Shown: piece by piece, positions 54,111 through 62,407 of the stretch
Layout: each line of letters starts with the position of its first letter
Position numbering within the stretch: position 1 is the first letter of the stretch
Source: Streptomyces griseus subsp. griseus
GTDB lineage: Bacteria; Actinomycetota; Actinomycetes; Streptomycetales; Streptomycetaceae
NCBI RefSeq assembly: GCF_003610995.1
Contig: NZ_CP032543.1
Location: forward strand, 2,604,001 to 2,668,000
Direction of reading: 5' to 3'
DNA: 64,000 nt
Position numbers and translations under genes: made by a program
The notes under the pieces: generated by a model
Seen by the model: only the letters and a program-made list of their open reading frames with translations
What the model was told of the DNA's origin: nothing
Databases searched by the model: none

Positions 54111-54181
54111 CAGCCCGTCCGGCCGCCTCCAGCCCGTCCGGCGCTTGAGGACACTTCTCAGCCCGTCCGGCGCTTGAGGAC
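54111..54181 (+). repeat. Dispersed intergenic repeat (CAGCCCGTCCGGCGCTTGAG type), first cluster
   Basis: Two full copies of a 23-base word, CAGCCCGTCCGGCGCTTGAG plus GAC, occur at 54130-54152 and 54159-54181, with a partial copy at 54111-54123, just after tagH. The same word recurs near 60263-60345. I recall this sequence as a common intergenic repeat in Streptomyces chromosomes, often at convergent gene ends. Confidence 0.85.
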
Positions 54182-54194
54182 GGACCCACGCCGA

Positions 54195-54226
54195 GGGGGC
54201 CGGCGCCACCAACGGCACCGGCCCCC
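54195..54226. terminator. Bidirectional terminator between tagH and NAD-GDH
   Basis: A 13-base stem GGGGGCCGGCGCC (54195-54207) pairs with 54214-54226 (one G-U/A-C position) around a six-base loop. It sits between the two convergent genes and can end both transcripts. Confidence 0.8.
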
Positions 54227-54239
54227 ACAGACGTACCGC

Positions 54240-57200
54240 CTAAGCGTGCGTACGCAACAACGTCCGCATCGTCCGCATCGCCACCGAGAGATTCGCCAGA
54301 TCGAACGCGTCCGATCCCTGGATCTCCTCCAGCGTGGAGCGCGACCGCGCGAGGATCGCCGCGTTCCTCTCCTCCCACGCCCCGAACCGCTCCTCCGGCG
54401 TCGCCGTGCCGTCGCCCACGCTCAGCACGTCCGACGTGAGCGCGGCGTGCGCCGCGTACAGGTCCTCGCGGATGGAGGCGCGGGCCATGGACTGCCAGCG
54501 GTCGGCCCGCGGCAGGTCGATGATCCGGTCCATCAGCTGCGTGATCCGCAGCCGGTCCGCGAGGTCGTAGTACACCTCGGCGACGTCCAGCGGGTCCTTG
54601 CCCGTCCGGTCCGCGATCGCGACGATGTCCAGCGCCGGGAAGGCGGAGGAGAACCCGGCGACCCGGACCGCCAGCTCGCTCGGGACCCCCACCGAGGTCA
54701 GCTCGTCCAGGATCGAGTGGTACCAGTCCAGGTCGGCGCCCCGAAGCAGCTTGGGCAGCTCGCTCCAGACCCGCTCCACCCCGTCCCGGAACCCCTCGAT
54801 GGTCTCCGCGATGGCGACGGGCTGCGGCCGGTTGCCCAGCAGCCAGCGCGAACCGCGCTCCACCAGCCGCCGCGAGTGCAGCCGGATCCGGGTCTGGACA
54901 TCGGCGGCGACCTGGTTGTCCAGCGCCTCGACCGCGTCCCACACCGCCGACAGCCCGAAGATCTCACGGGCCGTGAACTGGGCCCGCACGATCTCCTCGA
55001 TCGACGCCCCGGTCTCCTCCCGCAGCCGGTGCAGGAAGGTCGAACCGGCGGTGTTCACCGTGTCGTTGACCAGCACCGTCGTGATGATCTCGCGCCGCAG
55101 CGCATGTCCGTCGACCGCCTCCGGGAACCGCTCGCGCAGCTGGCTCGGGAAGTAGGCGTGGACCAGCTTCTGGAGGTGCGGGTCGTCGGGCAGGACGGTG
55201 GAGATCAGCTCGTCCGCCGTCGTGATCTTGGTGTAGGCGATCAGCACGGCCAGCTCGGGCTGGCTGAGCCCCGACTCGTTGCTGAGCAGCTCGCGGATCT
55301 GCCGGTCGGCGGGCAGGAACTCCAGCGCCCGGTCCAGCGCCCCGTCCTTCTCCAGCCGCCGCATGAAGCGCTGCTGGGCGTGGAGCAGGGAGGGGGCCTG
55401 GGCGGAGGCGTTGGAGAGGGCGACGTTCTGCGCGTAGTTGTTACGGAGGACGAGCGCGCCGACCTCGTCGGTCATGTCGGCGAGCAGCTTGTTGCGCTGC
55501 TTGACGGTCATGTCGCCGTCCCGGACGAGACCGTTGAGCAGGATCTTGATGTTCACCTCGTGGTCGGAGGTGTCCACCCCGGCGCTGTTGTCGATCGCGT
55601 CGGTGTTGATCCGGCCGCCGTTGCGGGCGAACTCGATCCGGCCGAGCTGGGTGGCGCCGAGGTTGCCGCCCTCGCCGACGACCTTGGCCCGCAGCTCCTC
55701 GCCGTTGACCCGGATCGCGTCGTTGGCCTTGTCGCCGACGTCGGCGTTCGACTCGGGGACGGCCTTGATGTACGTGCCGATGCCGCCGTTCCACAGCAGG
55801 TCGACGGGGGCCTTGAGGATGGTCTGCATCAGGTCGGCGGGCGTCATCTTGCTCACCGACGCGTCGATGCCGAGCGCCTCGCGGATGTGGTTGTTCAGCG
55901 GGATCGACTTGGCACTGCGCGGGTGGATGCCGCCGCCCGCGGAGAGCAGCCCGGTGTCGTAGTCGGCCCAGGAGCTGCGGGGCAGCTCGAAAAGGCGGCG
56001 GCGCTCGGCGTACGAGGTCGCCGCGTCCGGGGTCGGGTCGAGGAAGATGTGCCGGTGGTCGAAGGCGGCGACCAGGCGGATGTGCTCGGAGAGCAGCATC
56101 CCGTTGCCGAACACGTCACCGGACATGTCGCCGACGCCGACGACGGTGAAGTCCTCGGTCTGGGTGTCGTGGCCCAGCTCCCGGAAGTGGCGCTTCACGG
56201 ACTCCCAGGCGCCGCGCGCGGTGATGCCCATGCCCTTGTGGTCGTAGCCGGCCGAACCGCCGGAGGCGAACGCGTCGCCGAGCCAGAAGCCGTACGCGAC
56301 GGCGACCTCGTTGGCGATGTCGGAGAAGCTCGCGGTGCCCTTGTCGGCGGCGACGACGAGGTAGGTGTCGTCCTCGTCGTGGCGGACGACATCGGCGGGC
56401 GGCACGACCTCGCCGGCCACCATGTTGTCGGTGATGTCCAGCAGCGCCGAGATGAAGGTGCGGTAGGCGGCGATGCCCTCAGCGAACCAGGCGTCCCGGT
56501 CCACGGACGGGTCCGGGAGCTGCTTGGCGACGAAGCCGCCCTTGGCGCCGACGGGGACGATGACGGTGTTCTTCACCATCTGCGCCTTGACCAGGCCGAG
56601 CACCTCCGTACGGAAGTCCTCCCGCCGGTCCGACCAGCGCAGCCCGCCGCGGGCGACCTTGCCGAAGCGCAGGTGGACGCCTTCGACGCGCGGCGAGTAG
56701 ACCCAGATCTCGTACGCCGGGCGGGGCGCGGGCAGGTCCGGGATGGCCTGCGGGTCGAACTTCATCGAGACGTACCTGTGCGGGGCGCCGTCGTCCGCGT
56801 TCTGGAAGAAGTTGGTGCGCAGGGTCGCCTTGATGACGGTGAGGAAGGAGCGCAGGATCCGGTCCTCGTCCAGGGACGCGACCTGGTCCAGGGCCCCGTC
56901 CAGCTCCTCCAGGAGCCCGTCGGTGAGCTCGGTGCCCGCGCTCTGGCGGCCGGGCGACATCCGGGCCTCGAAGAGGGAGACGAGCAGCCGGGTGGTGTGG
57001 ACGTTGTTGCGGAGCGTGGACTCCATGTAGTCCTGGCTGAAGGTGGAACCGGCCTGCCGCAGGTACTTGGCGTAGGCGCGCAGCACCACGGCCTGGCGCC
57101 AGTTCAGCCCGGCGCCCAGCACCAGTGCGTTGAAGCCGTCGTTCTCCGCCTCGCCCTTCCAGACGGCGGCGAACGCCTCCTGGAAGCGGGCGCGCGCGTC

Positions 57201-59237
57201 GTCGGCGAAGTGGCCGGTGTGGCCGTTCGCCTGCGGCATCCGCAGCCCGAAGTCGTAGATCCAGGCGTGCGTACGGTCGGCGCAGCGCAGCTCGTACGGA
57301 CGCTCGTCGACGACCTCGACACCGAGCTGCTGGAGCGCCGGGAGGACGGCGGAGAGGGAGACCTGCTCGCCGGTCCGGTAGATCTTGAAGCGGCGCTCGC
57401 CGGGGCCCGCGCCGACCGGCTCGTACAGGCTGAGGGCGAAGTCCTTCTCGCCCTCCTTCAAGGTCTCCAGGTGGACCAGGTCGGCCACGGCGGCGCGCGG
57501 CGAGTGGTCGGCCTTGTAGCCCTCGGGGAAGGAGTGGCCGTACTGGCGCTGGAGTTCGGCGGCGCGCTCCTCGCCCAGCTCGGCGTTGAGGGCCTCGCCG
57601 AAACCGTCGGCCCAGGAGCGGGCGGCCGCGACGAGGCGGGCCTCGATGCGGTCGGCATCGGCGTCGGTGAGGTGGGCCAGCTCGGTGCCCGGCGGGACCC
57701 GGATGACGAAGTGCAGCCGGGAGAGGATCGACTCGGTGTTCCAGGCGCTGAAGTCGACGCTGGTGCCGCCGAGTTCCTCCTTGAGGATGTCGATCAGCCG
57801 CAGGCGTACGCCGGTGGTGTACCGGTCGCGCGGGAGGTAGACGATCGCGGAGTAGTAGCGCCCGTACTCGTCCTGGCGCAGGTAGAGCCGCAGCCGGCGG
57901 CGCTCCTGGAGGTAGAGGACGGAGGTGACGACGGCGCGGAGCTGGTCGACGGGGGTCTGGAACAGCTCGTCACGCGGGTAGGTCTCCAGGATCTGGAGCA
58001 GGTCGCGGCCGTCGTGGCTGTTGTACGAGAACCCGGCGCCCTCCACCACTTCGGCGACCTTGCGGCGGATGACGGGCACCCGGCGCACGGACTCGGTGTA
58101 GGCGGCGGAGGAGAAGAGACCCAGGAAGCGGCGCTCGCCGACGACGTTGCCCTTGGCGTCGAACTTCTTCACGCCGACGTAGTCGAGGTAGCTGGGGCGG
58201 TGCACGGTGGCCCGGCTGTTGGCCTTGGTCAGGACGAGGAGCTTGTGCTCACGGGCCTTGGCGCGGGCGTCGGCGGGCAGCCGGTCGAAGGACGGGCTGA
58301 CCGGGTGGTCCTCGTCCACGCTGTGCTGCGGGTCGGAGCGCAGGATGCCGAGCCCGGTGCCGGGTACGGCGGCGAGCGCGTCGCTGTCCTTGAGCTCGTA
58401 CTCGCGGTAGCCGAGGAAGGTGAAGTGGTCGGCGGCCAGCCAGCGCAGCAGCTCGCGGGCCTCCTCGACCTCCTCTTCGGCCAGGTCGTCCAGCGGCTCG
58501 CCCGGCAGGTCGTCGGCGATCCGGAGGGCGGCCTCGCGCATCTTCCCCCAGTCCTCGACGGTCTCCCGTACGTCGGACAGGACGCGCAGCAGGTCCGCGG
58601 TGATCTGCTGGAGGTCGGCGCGGTCGGTCTCGCGGTCGATCTCGACGTGGATCCAGGACTCGACCAGCGCGTCGTGCGGCAGCTCCGCCTTGGCGTCCTT
58701 GCGGCCCTTGGAGGTCCTGGGGATGCCGGGGCCGCCGGAGAGGACCTCGATGAGCTGGCCGGTGAGATCGCGGCGGACGGTGACCTGCGGGTGGATCACG
58801 AGATGGATGCCGCGGCCCTGCCGGGACAGCTCGTTGGTGACGGAGTCCACCAGGAAGGGCATGTCGTCGGTGACGACCTCGACGACGGAGTGGCTGCAGG
58901 TCCAGCCGTTCTCCTCGACGGTCGGGGTGTGCACGCGGACGTTGGCGGTGCCCTGCGGGCGGGTCTCGGCCAGCCGGTAGTGCGAGGCGGCGGCGCCGTA
59001 GACGTCGACCGGGTCCCGGTTCTCGAGGTCCTCGGGAGCCGTATGCAGGTAGTAGCGCTGAAGGTAGGCGAGCGCCGTGTCCTGTCCCGGACGGGCGTCG
59101 TCGTCGGCCCCGGCGGCGGCGACCCGCACCCGGGGGGTACCGCCCGGGCCACCGACACCACCGCCCGGGCTGTTGTCAGCTACCTGGGCGGCCCGTGCGA
59201 GCAGCTCGGCCTTGGCTTCGTCCAGCTTGGTCTGCAT
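54240..59237 (-). CDS. gdh: NAD-dependent glutamate dehydrogenase, 180-kDa type
   Basis: The 1665-residue protein is the large NAD-GDH known from S. clavuligerus, mycobacteria and S. coelicolor. It has an N-terminal ACT-like regulatory half (about 1-700), a central catalytic domain containing KVARGGLRWSDRREDFRTEVLGLVKAQMVKN and VPVGAKGGFV, and a Rossmann part with VGDMSGDVFGNGMLLS and LWNGGIGTYIKA. The enzyme oxidises glutamate to 2-oxoglutarate and ammonium with NAD. It works in glutamate breakdown. The whole 5-kb frame is intact. A plus-strand open frame of nearly the same length is only the GC-driven shadow of this gene. Confidence 0.95.
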   Translation of the reverse strand: MQTKLDEAKAELLARAAQVADNSPGGGVGGPGGTPRVRVAAAGADDDARPGQDTALAYLQRYYLHTAPEDLENRDPVDVYGAAASHYRLAETRPQGTANVRVHTPTVEENGWTCSHSVVEVVTDDMPFLVDSVTNELSRQGRGIHLVIHPQVTVRRDLTGQLIEVLSGGPGIPRTSKGRKDAKAELPHDALVESWIHVEIDRETDRADLQQITADLLRVLSDVRETVEDWGKMREAALRIADDLPGEPLDDLAEEEVEEARELLRWLAADHFTFLGYREYELKDSDALAAVPGTGLGILRSDPQHSVDEDHPVSPSFDRLPADARAKAREHKLLVLTKANSRATVHRPSYLDYVGVKKFDAKGNVVGERRFLGLFSSAAYTESVRRVPVIRRKVAEVVEGAGFSYNSHDGRDLLQILETYPRDELFQTPVDQLRAVVTSVLYLQERRRLRLYLRQDEYGRYYSAIVYLPRDRYTTGVRLRLIDILKEELGGTSVDFSAWNTESILSRLHFVIRVPPGTELAHLTDADADRIEARLVAAARSWADGFGEALNAELGEERAAELQRQYGHSFPEGYKADHSPRAAVADLVHLETLKEGEKDFALSLYEPVGAGPGERRFKIYRTGEQVSLSAVLPALQQLGVEVVDERPYELRCADRTHAWIYDFGLRMPQANGHTGHFADDARARFQEAFAAVWKGEAENDGFNALVLGAGLNWRQAVVLRAYAKYLRQAGSTFSQDYMESTLRNNVHTTRLLVSLFEARMSPGRQSAGTELTDGLLEELDGALDQVASLDEDRILRSFLTVIKATLRTNFFQNADDGAPHRYVSMKFDPQAIPDLPAPRPAYEIWVYSPRVEGVHLRFGKVARGGLRWSDRREDFRTEVLGLVKAQMVKNTVIVPVGAKGGFVAKQLPDPSVDRDAWFAEGIAAYRTFISALLDITDNMVAGEVVPPADVVRHDEDDTYLVVAADKGTASFSDIANEVAVAYGFWLGDAFASGGSAGYDHKGMGITARGAWESVKRHFRELGHDTQTEDFTVVGVGDMSGDVFGNGMLLSEHIRLVAAFDHRHIFLDPTPDAATSYAERRRLFELPRSSWADYDTGLLSAGGGIHPRSAKSIPLNNHIREALGIDASVSKMTPADLMQTILKAPVDLLWNGGIGTYIKAVPESNADVGDKANDAIRVNGEELRAKVVGEGGNLGATQLGRIEFARNGGRINTDAIDNSAGVDTSDHEVNIKILLNGLVRDGDMTVKQRNKLLADMTDEVGALVLRNNYAQNVALSNASAQAPSLLHAQQRFMRRLEKDGALDRALEFLPADRQIRELLSNESGLSQPELAVLIAYTKITTADELISTVLPDDPHLQKLVHAYFPSQLRERFPEAVDGHALRREIITTVLVNDTVNTAGSTFLHRLREETGASIEEIVRAQFTAREIFGLSAVWDAVEALDNQVAADVQTRIRLHSRRLVERGSRWLLGNRPQPVAIAETIEGFRDGVERVWSELPKLLRGADLDWYHSILDELTSVGVPSELAVRVAGFSSAFPALDIVAIADRTGKDPLDVAEVYYDLADRLRITQLMDRIIDLPRADRWQSMARASIREDLYAAHAALTSDVLSVGDGTATPEERFGAWEERNAAILARSRSTLEEIQGSDAFDLANLSVAMRTMRTLLRTHA

Positions 59238-59683
59238 GTCCTCTGGCTCCTGTCGCGCGCCGTTGCGTGACGTAGGTGAGAAAAGCGACGTACCGCCACG
59301 ACACGGGGTTTCCGGTCTGGGTCGACGCTATGCCGCTTCGAGAGTTGCCCGGGACCACATGGGCCGTTCTTGACGGCCGGTCCGGGGTCGGAAGATCACG
59401 GATCGCCCGGGTGCGGTGGCACTCCGGGCGGCGGCCGGGGGCTTCGCTGCCCCCGAGGCGTATCGCGCTGATCACGGCACCAGGCTATCGCCCCCGCACC
59501 CCACCCCGTCATGAGCCGCATGTGTACAAAAGAAGACATCGAACTTTGACACTTCGGACAGTGCGGCGCCTCCCCCGGACGAACTGGCGTTCCGCCTTGG
59601 CGAACGCGCGGGAACCGGGGGAACCTGTCCCTGGAGCACAGGAATCGACCCCCGGCCCCCGCCCGAGCCCCGAGGAGCGCGCC
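59238..59683. other. Divergent promoter region of NAD-GDH and the DJ-1 protein
   Basis: No gene with family character was found in these 446 bases. A perfect -35-type TTGACA stands at 59548-59553 on the plus strand within an A/T-richer patch, but a matching -10 is not clear. A CGGGGGC (about 59436) / GCCCCCG hairpin with a TTCGCT loop is also present. Confidence 0.45.
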
Positions 59684-60244
59684 ATGCCCGAGCCCGAGAA
59701 GGTCCTCATCGTCACCGGCGACGCCGCCGAGTCCCTCGAAGTGCTCTACCCCTACCAGCGACTGCTGGAGGAGGGGTACGAGGTCCACATCGCGGCCCCC
59801 GAACGCAAGACGCTGCGCTTCGTGGTCCATGACTTCGAGCCCGGCTACGACACGTACACGGAGAAACCCGGCTACACCTTCCCCGCCGACCTGGCCTTCT
59901 CCGAGGTGGACCCCGGGGAGTACATCGCCCTGGTGATCCCCGGCGGCCGCGCCCCCGAGTACCTCCGCAACAACGCCGAACTGCGTAAGATCATCGGCGC
60001 CTTCTTCTCCGCCGACCGCCCGGTCGCCCAGATCTGCCATGGTCCCCTGATCACCGCCGCCACCGGCAGCCTGAGTGGCCGCCGCGTCACCGCGTACCCC
60101 GCCCTGGAGCCCGACATGCAGAGCGCGGGCGCGACGTTCCGGGACACGGAGGCGGTGGTGGACGGCACCCTGGTCTCGTCCAGGGCCTGGCCGGACCACC
60201 CGGCGTGGATGAGGGAGTTCCTGAAGGTGCTGCGCACCGGATAA
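59684..60244 (+). CDS. DJ-1/PfpI family protein
   Basis: The 186-residue protein has the DJ-1/PfpI fold: EKVLIVTGDAAESLEVLYPYQ, YIALVIPGGRAPEYLRNN and the nucleophile elbow AQICHGPLI with Cys near residue 117 followed by His. Members include deglycase/glyoxalase III-type stress enzymes and amidases, and the exact activity cannot be fixed. The ATG follows GAGGAG. An open frame upstream to 59276 is not conserved. Confidence 0.85.
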   Translation: MPEPEKVLIVTGDAAESLEVLYPYQRLLEEGYEVHIAAPERKTLRFVVHDFEPGYDTYTEKPGYTFPADLAFSEVDPGEYIALVIPGGRAPEYLRNNAELRKIIGAFFSADRPVAQICHGPLITAATGSLSGRRVTAYPALEPDMQSAGATFRDTEAVVDGTLVSSRAWPDHPAWMREFLKVLRTG

Positions 60245-60262
60245 AGCCCGCCCGGCCACATC

Positions 60263-60345
60263 CAGCCCGTCCGGCGCCTGAGAACATCTCTCCACTCCGT
60301 CAGGCGCCTGAGGACACCCTTTCAGCCCGTCCGGCGTTCGAGGGG
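60263..60345 (+). repeat. Dispersed intergenic repeat, second cluster
   Basis: Three variants of the same word as at 54111-54181 lie between the DJ-1 gene and the HAD gene: 60263-60285, 60292-60315 (with CTCCGTCAGGCG) and 60323-60345. A GGGGCGGGGCCGGGGG stretch follows the last. The two flanking genes converge here, as at the first cluster. Confidence 0.85.
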
Positions 60346-60392
60346 CGGGGCCGGGGGCAGAGCCCCGCACCACGGCTCCCGCACCGGCCCCG

Positions 60393-61070
60393 TCAGGCGG
60401 AGAACGTCTCCGCCAGAGCGACCGCCTCCCCCAGGCTGTCCACCACCGGCACCCCCGCCCCCAGCAGACTGCTCCGGCTGTGCGACCCCCCGGTGTACAG
60501 CACCGCCCGCGCCCCCACATGCGCCGCCGCCACCGCGTCGTCCACCGCGTCCCCGATGACCACCGAGTTCTCCGGGGATATCCCGCCCACCGCGGCCAGC
60601 GCCTCGAAGTGCCGCTCCATGTGGAGCGCCTTGCTCCCGCCCGACGGGCCCGTCCGCCCGTCGACCCGGACGAAGTGGGACTCGATCCCGTACCCGCGCA
60701 CGACCGGCACCAGGTGCTCGTGCCCGTACATGCTCAGCAGCGACTGGCTGTGCCCGGCCTGCCGCCACCGCGCCAGCAGGTCCTCCGCCCCGGCGGTGAG
60801 CCCGCAGGCGACCCGGCGCTCCGCGTAGTACCGGTGGAAGATGTCGTCCATCCGCTCCCACTCGGCCTCGGTGGGCAGCCGGCCCAGGAGCCGCTCGTAG
60901 AAGCGGGGTATGGGCACGCAGTACATCTCCCGGTACTGCTCCAGCGTCAGCGGCGCCAGCTCCACCTCCGCGAACGCGGCGTTCGTCGCGTGGATGACGG
61001 CGTGGATGTCGTCGAGCAGCGTGCCGTTCCAGTCCCAGACCAGATGCGTGCGTGTCTTCCCGGGTGTCAT
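60393..61070 (-). CDS. HAD-family hydrolase (phosphoglycolate phosphatase-like)
   Basis: The 225-residue protein carries HAD motif I DWNGTLLDD (about 13-21), where the Asp pair normally written DxDGT reads DWNGT. This variant occurs in a recognised HAD subgroup. Motif II (SLLSMYG), the motif III lysine (SKALHMERH) and motif IV (VVIGDAVDDAVAAAHVGA) follow, and the cap is helical. A small phosphorylated substrate is likely, but its identity is unknown. Confidence 0.85.
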   Translation of the reverse strand: MTPGKTRTHLVWDWNGTLLDDIHAVIHATNAAFAEVELAPLTLEQYREMYCVPIPRFYERLLGRLPTEAEWERMDDIFHRYYAERRVACGLTAGAEDLLARWRQAGHSQSLLSMYGHEHLVPVVRGYGIESHFVRVDGRTGPSGGSKALHMERHFEALAAVGGISPENSVVIGDAVDDAVAAAHVGARAVLYTGGSHSRSSLLGAGVPVVDSLGEAVALAETFSA

Positions 61071-61109
61071 ACGGAAAAAGTACCCGCCGGGTCTGACAAC
61101 GCCGAGGCG

Positions 61110-61616
61110 TCAGCCGATGAGCTGCGGAATCTCCTGCACGCCGAACCAGAGCAGCTCATGGTCCTCCGCCCCGTCCACCGTGAACTGCGCGTCGTCGTCG
61201 CCGAGGTCCGCCGCACCCAGCGCGGCCGCGGCCGCGGCCACGTCCTTCTCGGCCTCGTCCGCGTCCACATGCACCGCCGCCGCCTTGGCCAGCGGCAGGG
61301 CGGTGGCGAGGCGCACCTCGCCGAGCGAGGCCGCGCTCAGCCCGTGGTCGGGGTCGGCGGTGGCTGCCCCGTCGGGGACGTCCACGGCGATGACGATCCG
61401 GCGCCGGGCCTCGTCCGGGTCCCCCGCGATCAGGCGGAGCGAGGCGGCGGCCGCCCGGTTGAGCGCCGCGTACTCCAGCTCCTCGATGTCGTCGGAGACG
61501 TACCACTCGCGCAGCCCGGGGGTGACCGCGTAGGCCGTCAGCGGCCCCGGGCCGACCTCTCCGGACGCGTGTGCCGCTGCGAGACCGGAGAGGGTCAGGG
61601 GGACGTACACGCGCAT
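61110..61616 (-). CDS. DUF6912-like small acidic protein
   Basis: The 168-residue protein opens MRVYVPLTLSGLAAAHASGE, continues with YAVTPGLREWYVSDDIEELEYAALNRAA and has an acidic Ala-rich C-terminal half. I recognise it as a widespread actinobacterial hypothetical next to secA-region genes. No catalytic motif, membrane segment or signal peptide is visible, and its function is unknown. Confidence 0.75.
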   Translation of the reverse strand: MRVYVPLTLSGLAAAHASGEVGPGPLTAYAVTPGLREWYVSDDIEELEYAALNRAAAASLRLIAGDPDEARRRIVIAVDVPDGAATADPDHGLSAASLGEVRLATALPLAKAAAVHVDADEAEKDVAAAAAALGAADLGDDDAQFTVDGAEDHELLWFGVQEIPQLIG

Positions 61617-61886
61617 GGCAGGCCGCTTTCGTAGTCGGAGACGCCTTCAGGATACGTGGGGACCGTCCCCTTTCGGGTTTCGGCAACCGGGGGCCCACGT
61701 CCACCCGCGACGCTCCGTCACCCCCACGATGGCCCTTGCGGCACCTGGCCCGCGCCCCGGATAGGTGAATCGCCCCGAGCCCCTGACCGGCCGCGGGAGC
61801 CCCTTGCGGTGTTGTCGGCCGTCCCCGTAGAAGATCCACAGCACAAGTTACCGCCCGGTACTTCCCGGGCCCGGTCCACGGGGGCG

Positions 61887-62339
61887 ATGAAGATGAGCAT
61901 GAACAGCACCAGGCCCACCGGCCGCCGCGACCAGCGCCGGCCCCAGGCCGTACCTCCACAGCGGGCCCGGCGGCTCCAGCCGCACCGCCCGCCACGGCCC
62001 CACCAGTGGTTCGCCGAACGGCTGCTCGCGGTCCTCAGCGGCCAGCGCCCGGTGCACTGGATGCTCGGCCACACCATCGGCGACGCCTACGACCAGCTCG
62101 CCGAACTGGCCCCCAGCACCCCGCTCGGGGCCACCCGGGGCGCCCGCCCCGTCCTGCGCCACTGCCACGGCGCACAGCCCGCCACCGGAGTGGTCGAGGC
62201 GTTCGCCAGCATCACGGCGGGCGACCGGGTCCAGGCCATGGCCTTCCGCCTGGAACAGGGCCCCGACCAGCGCTGGCGCTGCGCGGCCGTGGAGCTGGGC
62301 GGCGAACGCCTCACCGCAGGGCAGCCGGGCCGCCGGTGA
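61887..62339 (+). CDS. Rv3235-family protein
   Basis: The 150-residue protein has a basic, Pro-rich N-terminal third (about 1-38). A conserved domain follows, with WFAERLLAVLSGQRPVHWMLGHTIGDAYDQLAEL and VVEAFASITAGDRVQAMAFRLEQG, closing with RWRCAAVELGG. It resembles the actinobacterial Rv3235 family, which occurs next to secA in mycobacteria as well. The function is unknown. ATG 61887 is the assumed start (the ATG at 61899 is another option). Confidence 0.75.
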   Translation: MKMSMNSTRPTGRRDQRRPQAVPPQRARRLQPHRPPRPHQWFAERLLAVLSGQRPVHWMLGHTIGDAYDQLAELAPSTPLGATRGARPVLRHCHGAQPATGVVEAFASITAGDRVQAMAFRLEQGPDQRWRCAAVELGGERLTAGQPGRR

Positions 62340-62351
62340 CCCTCACCACGC

Positions 62352-62389
62352 GGCCGGGGCCGGACACCCTGCGGTGTCCGGCCCCGGCC
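62352..62389. terminator. Bidirectional terminator between the Rv3235-like gene and secA
   Basis: A 17-bp perfect stem (62352-62368 and 62373-62389) closes on a CTGC tetraloop. It lies 12 bases after the Rv3235-like stop and 18 bases beyond the secA stop, so it can end both convergent transcripts. Confidence 0.9.
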
Positions 62390-62407
62390 CGTGCGGCGCT
62401 GCTGGTG

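Noticed and set aside
54174..59270. A plus-strand open frame of 1698 codons opposite NAD-GDH
   Set aside because: It is the mirror of the GDH gene caused by GC-rich third positions; its translation is Val/Asp/Leu/Gly-biased with no domain, while the minus strand has the full GDH.
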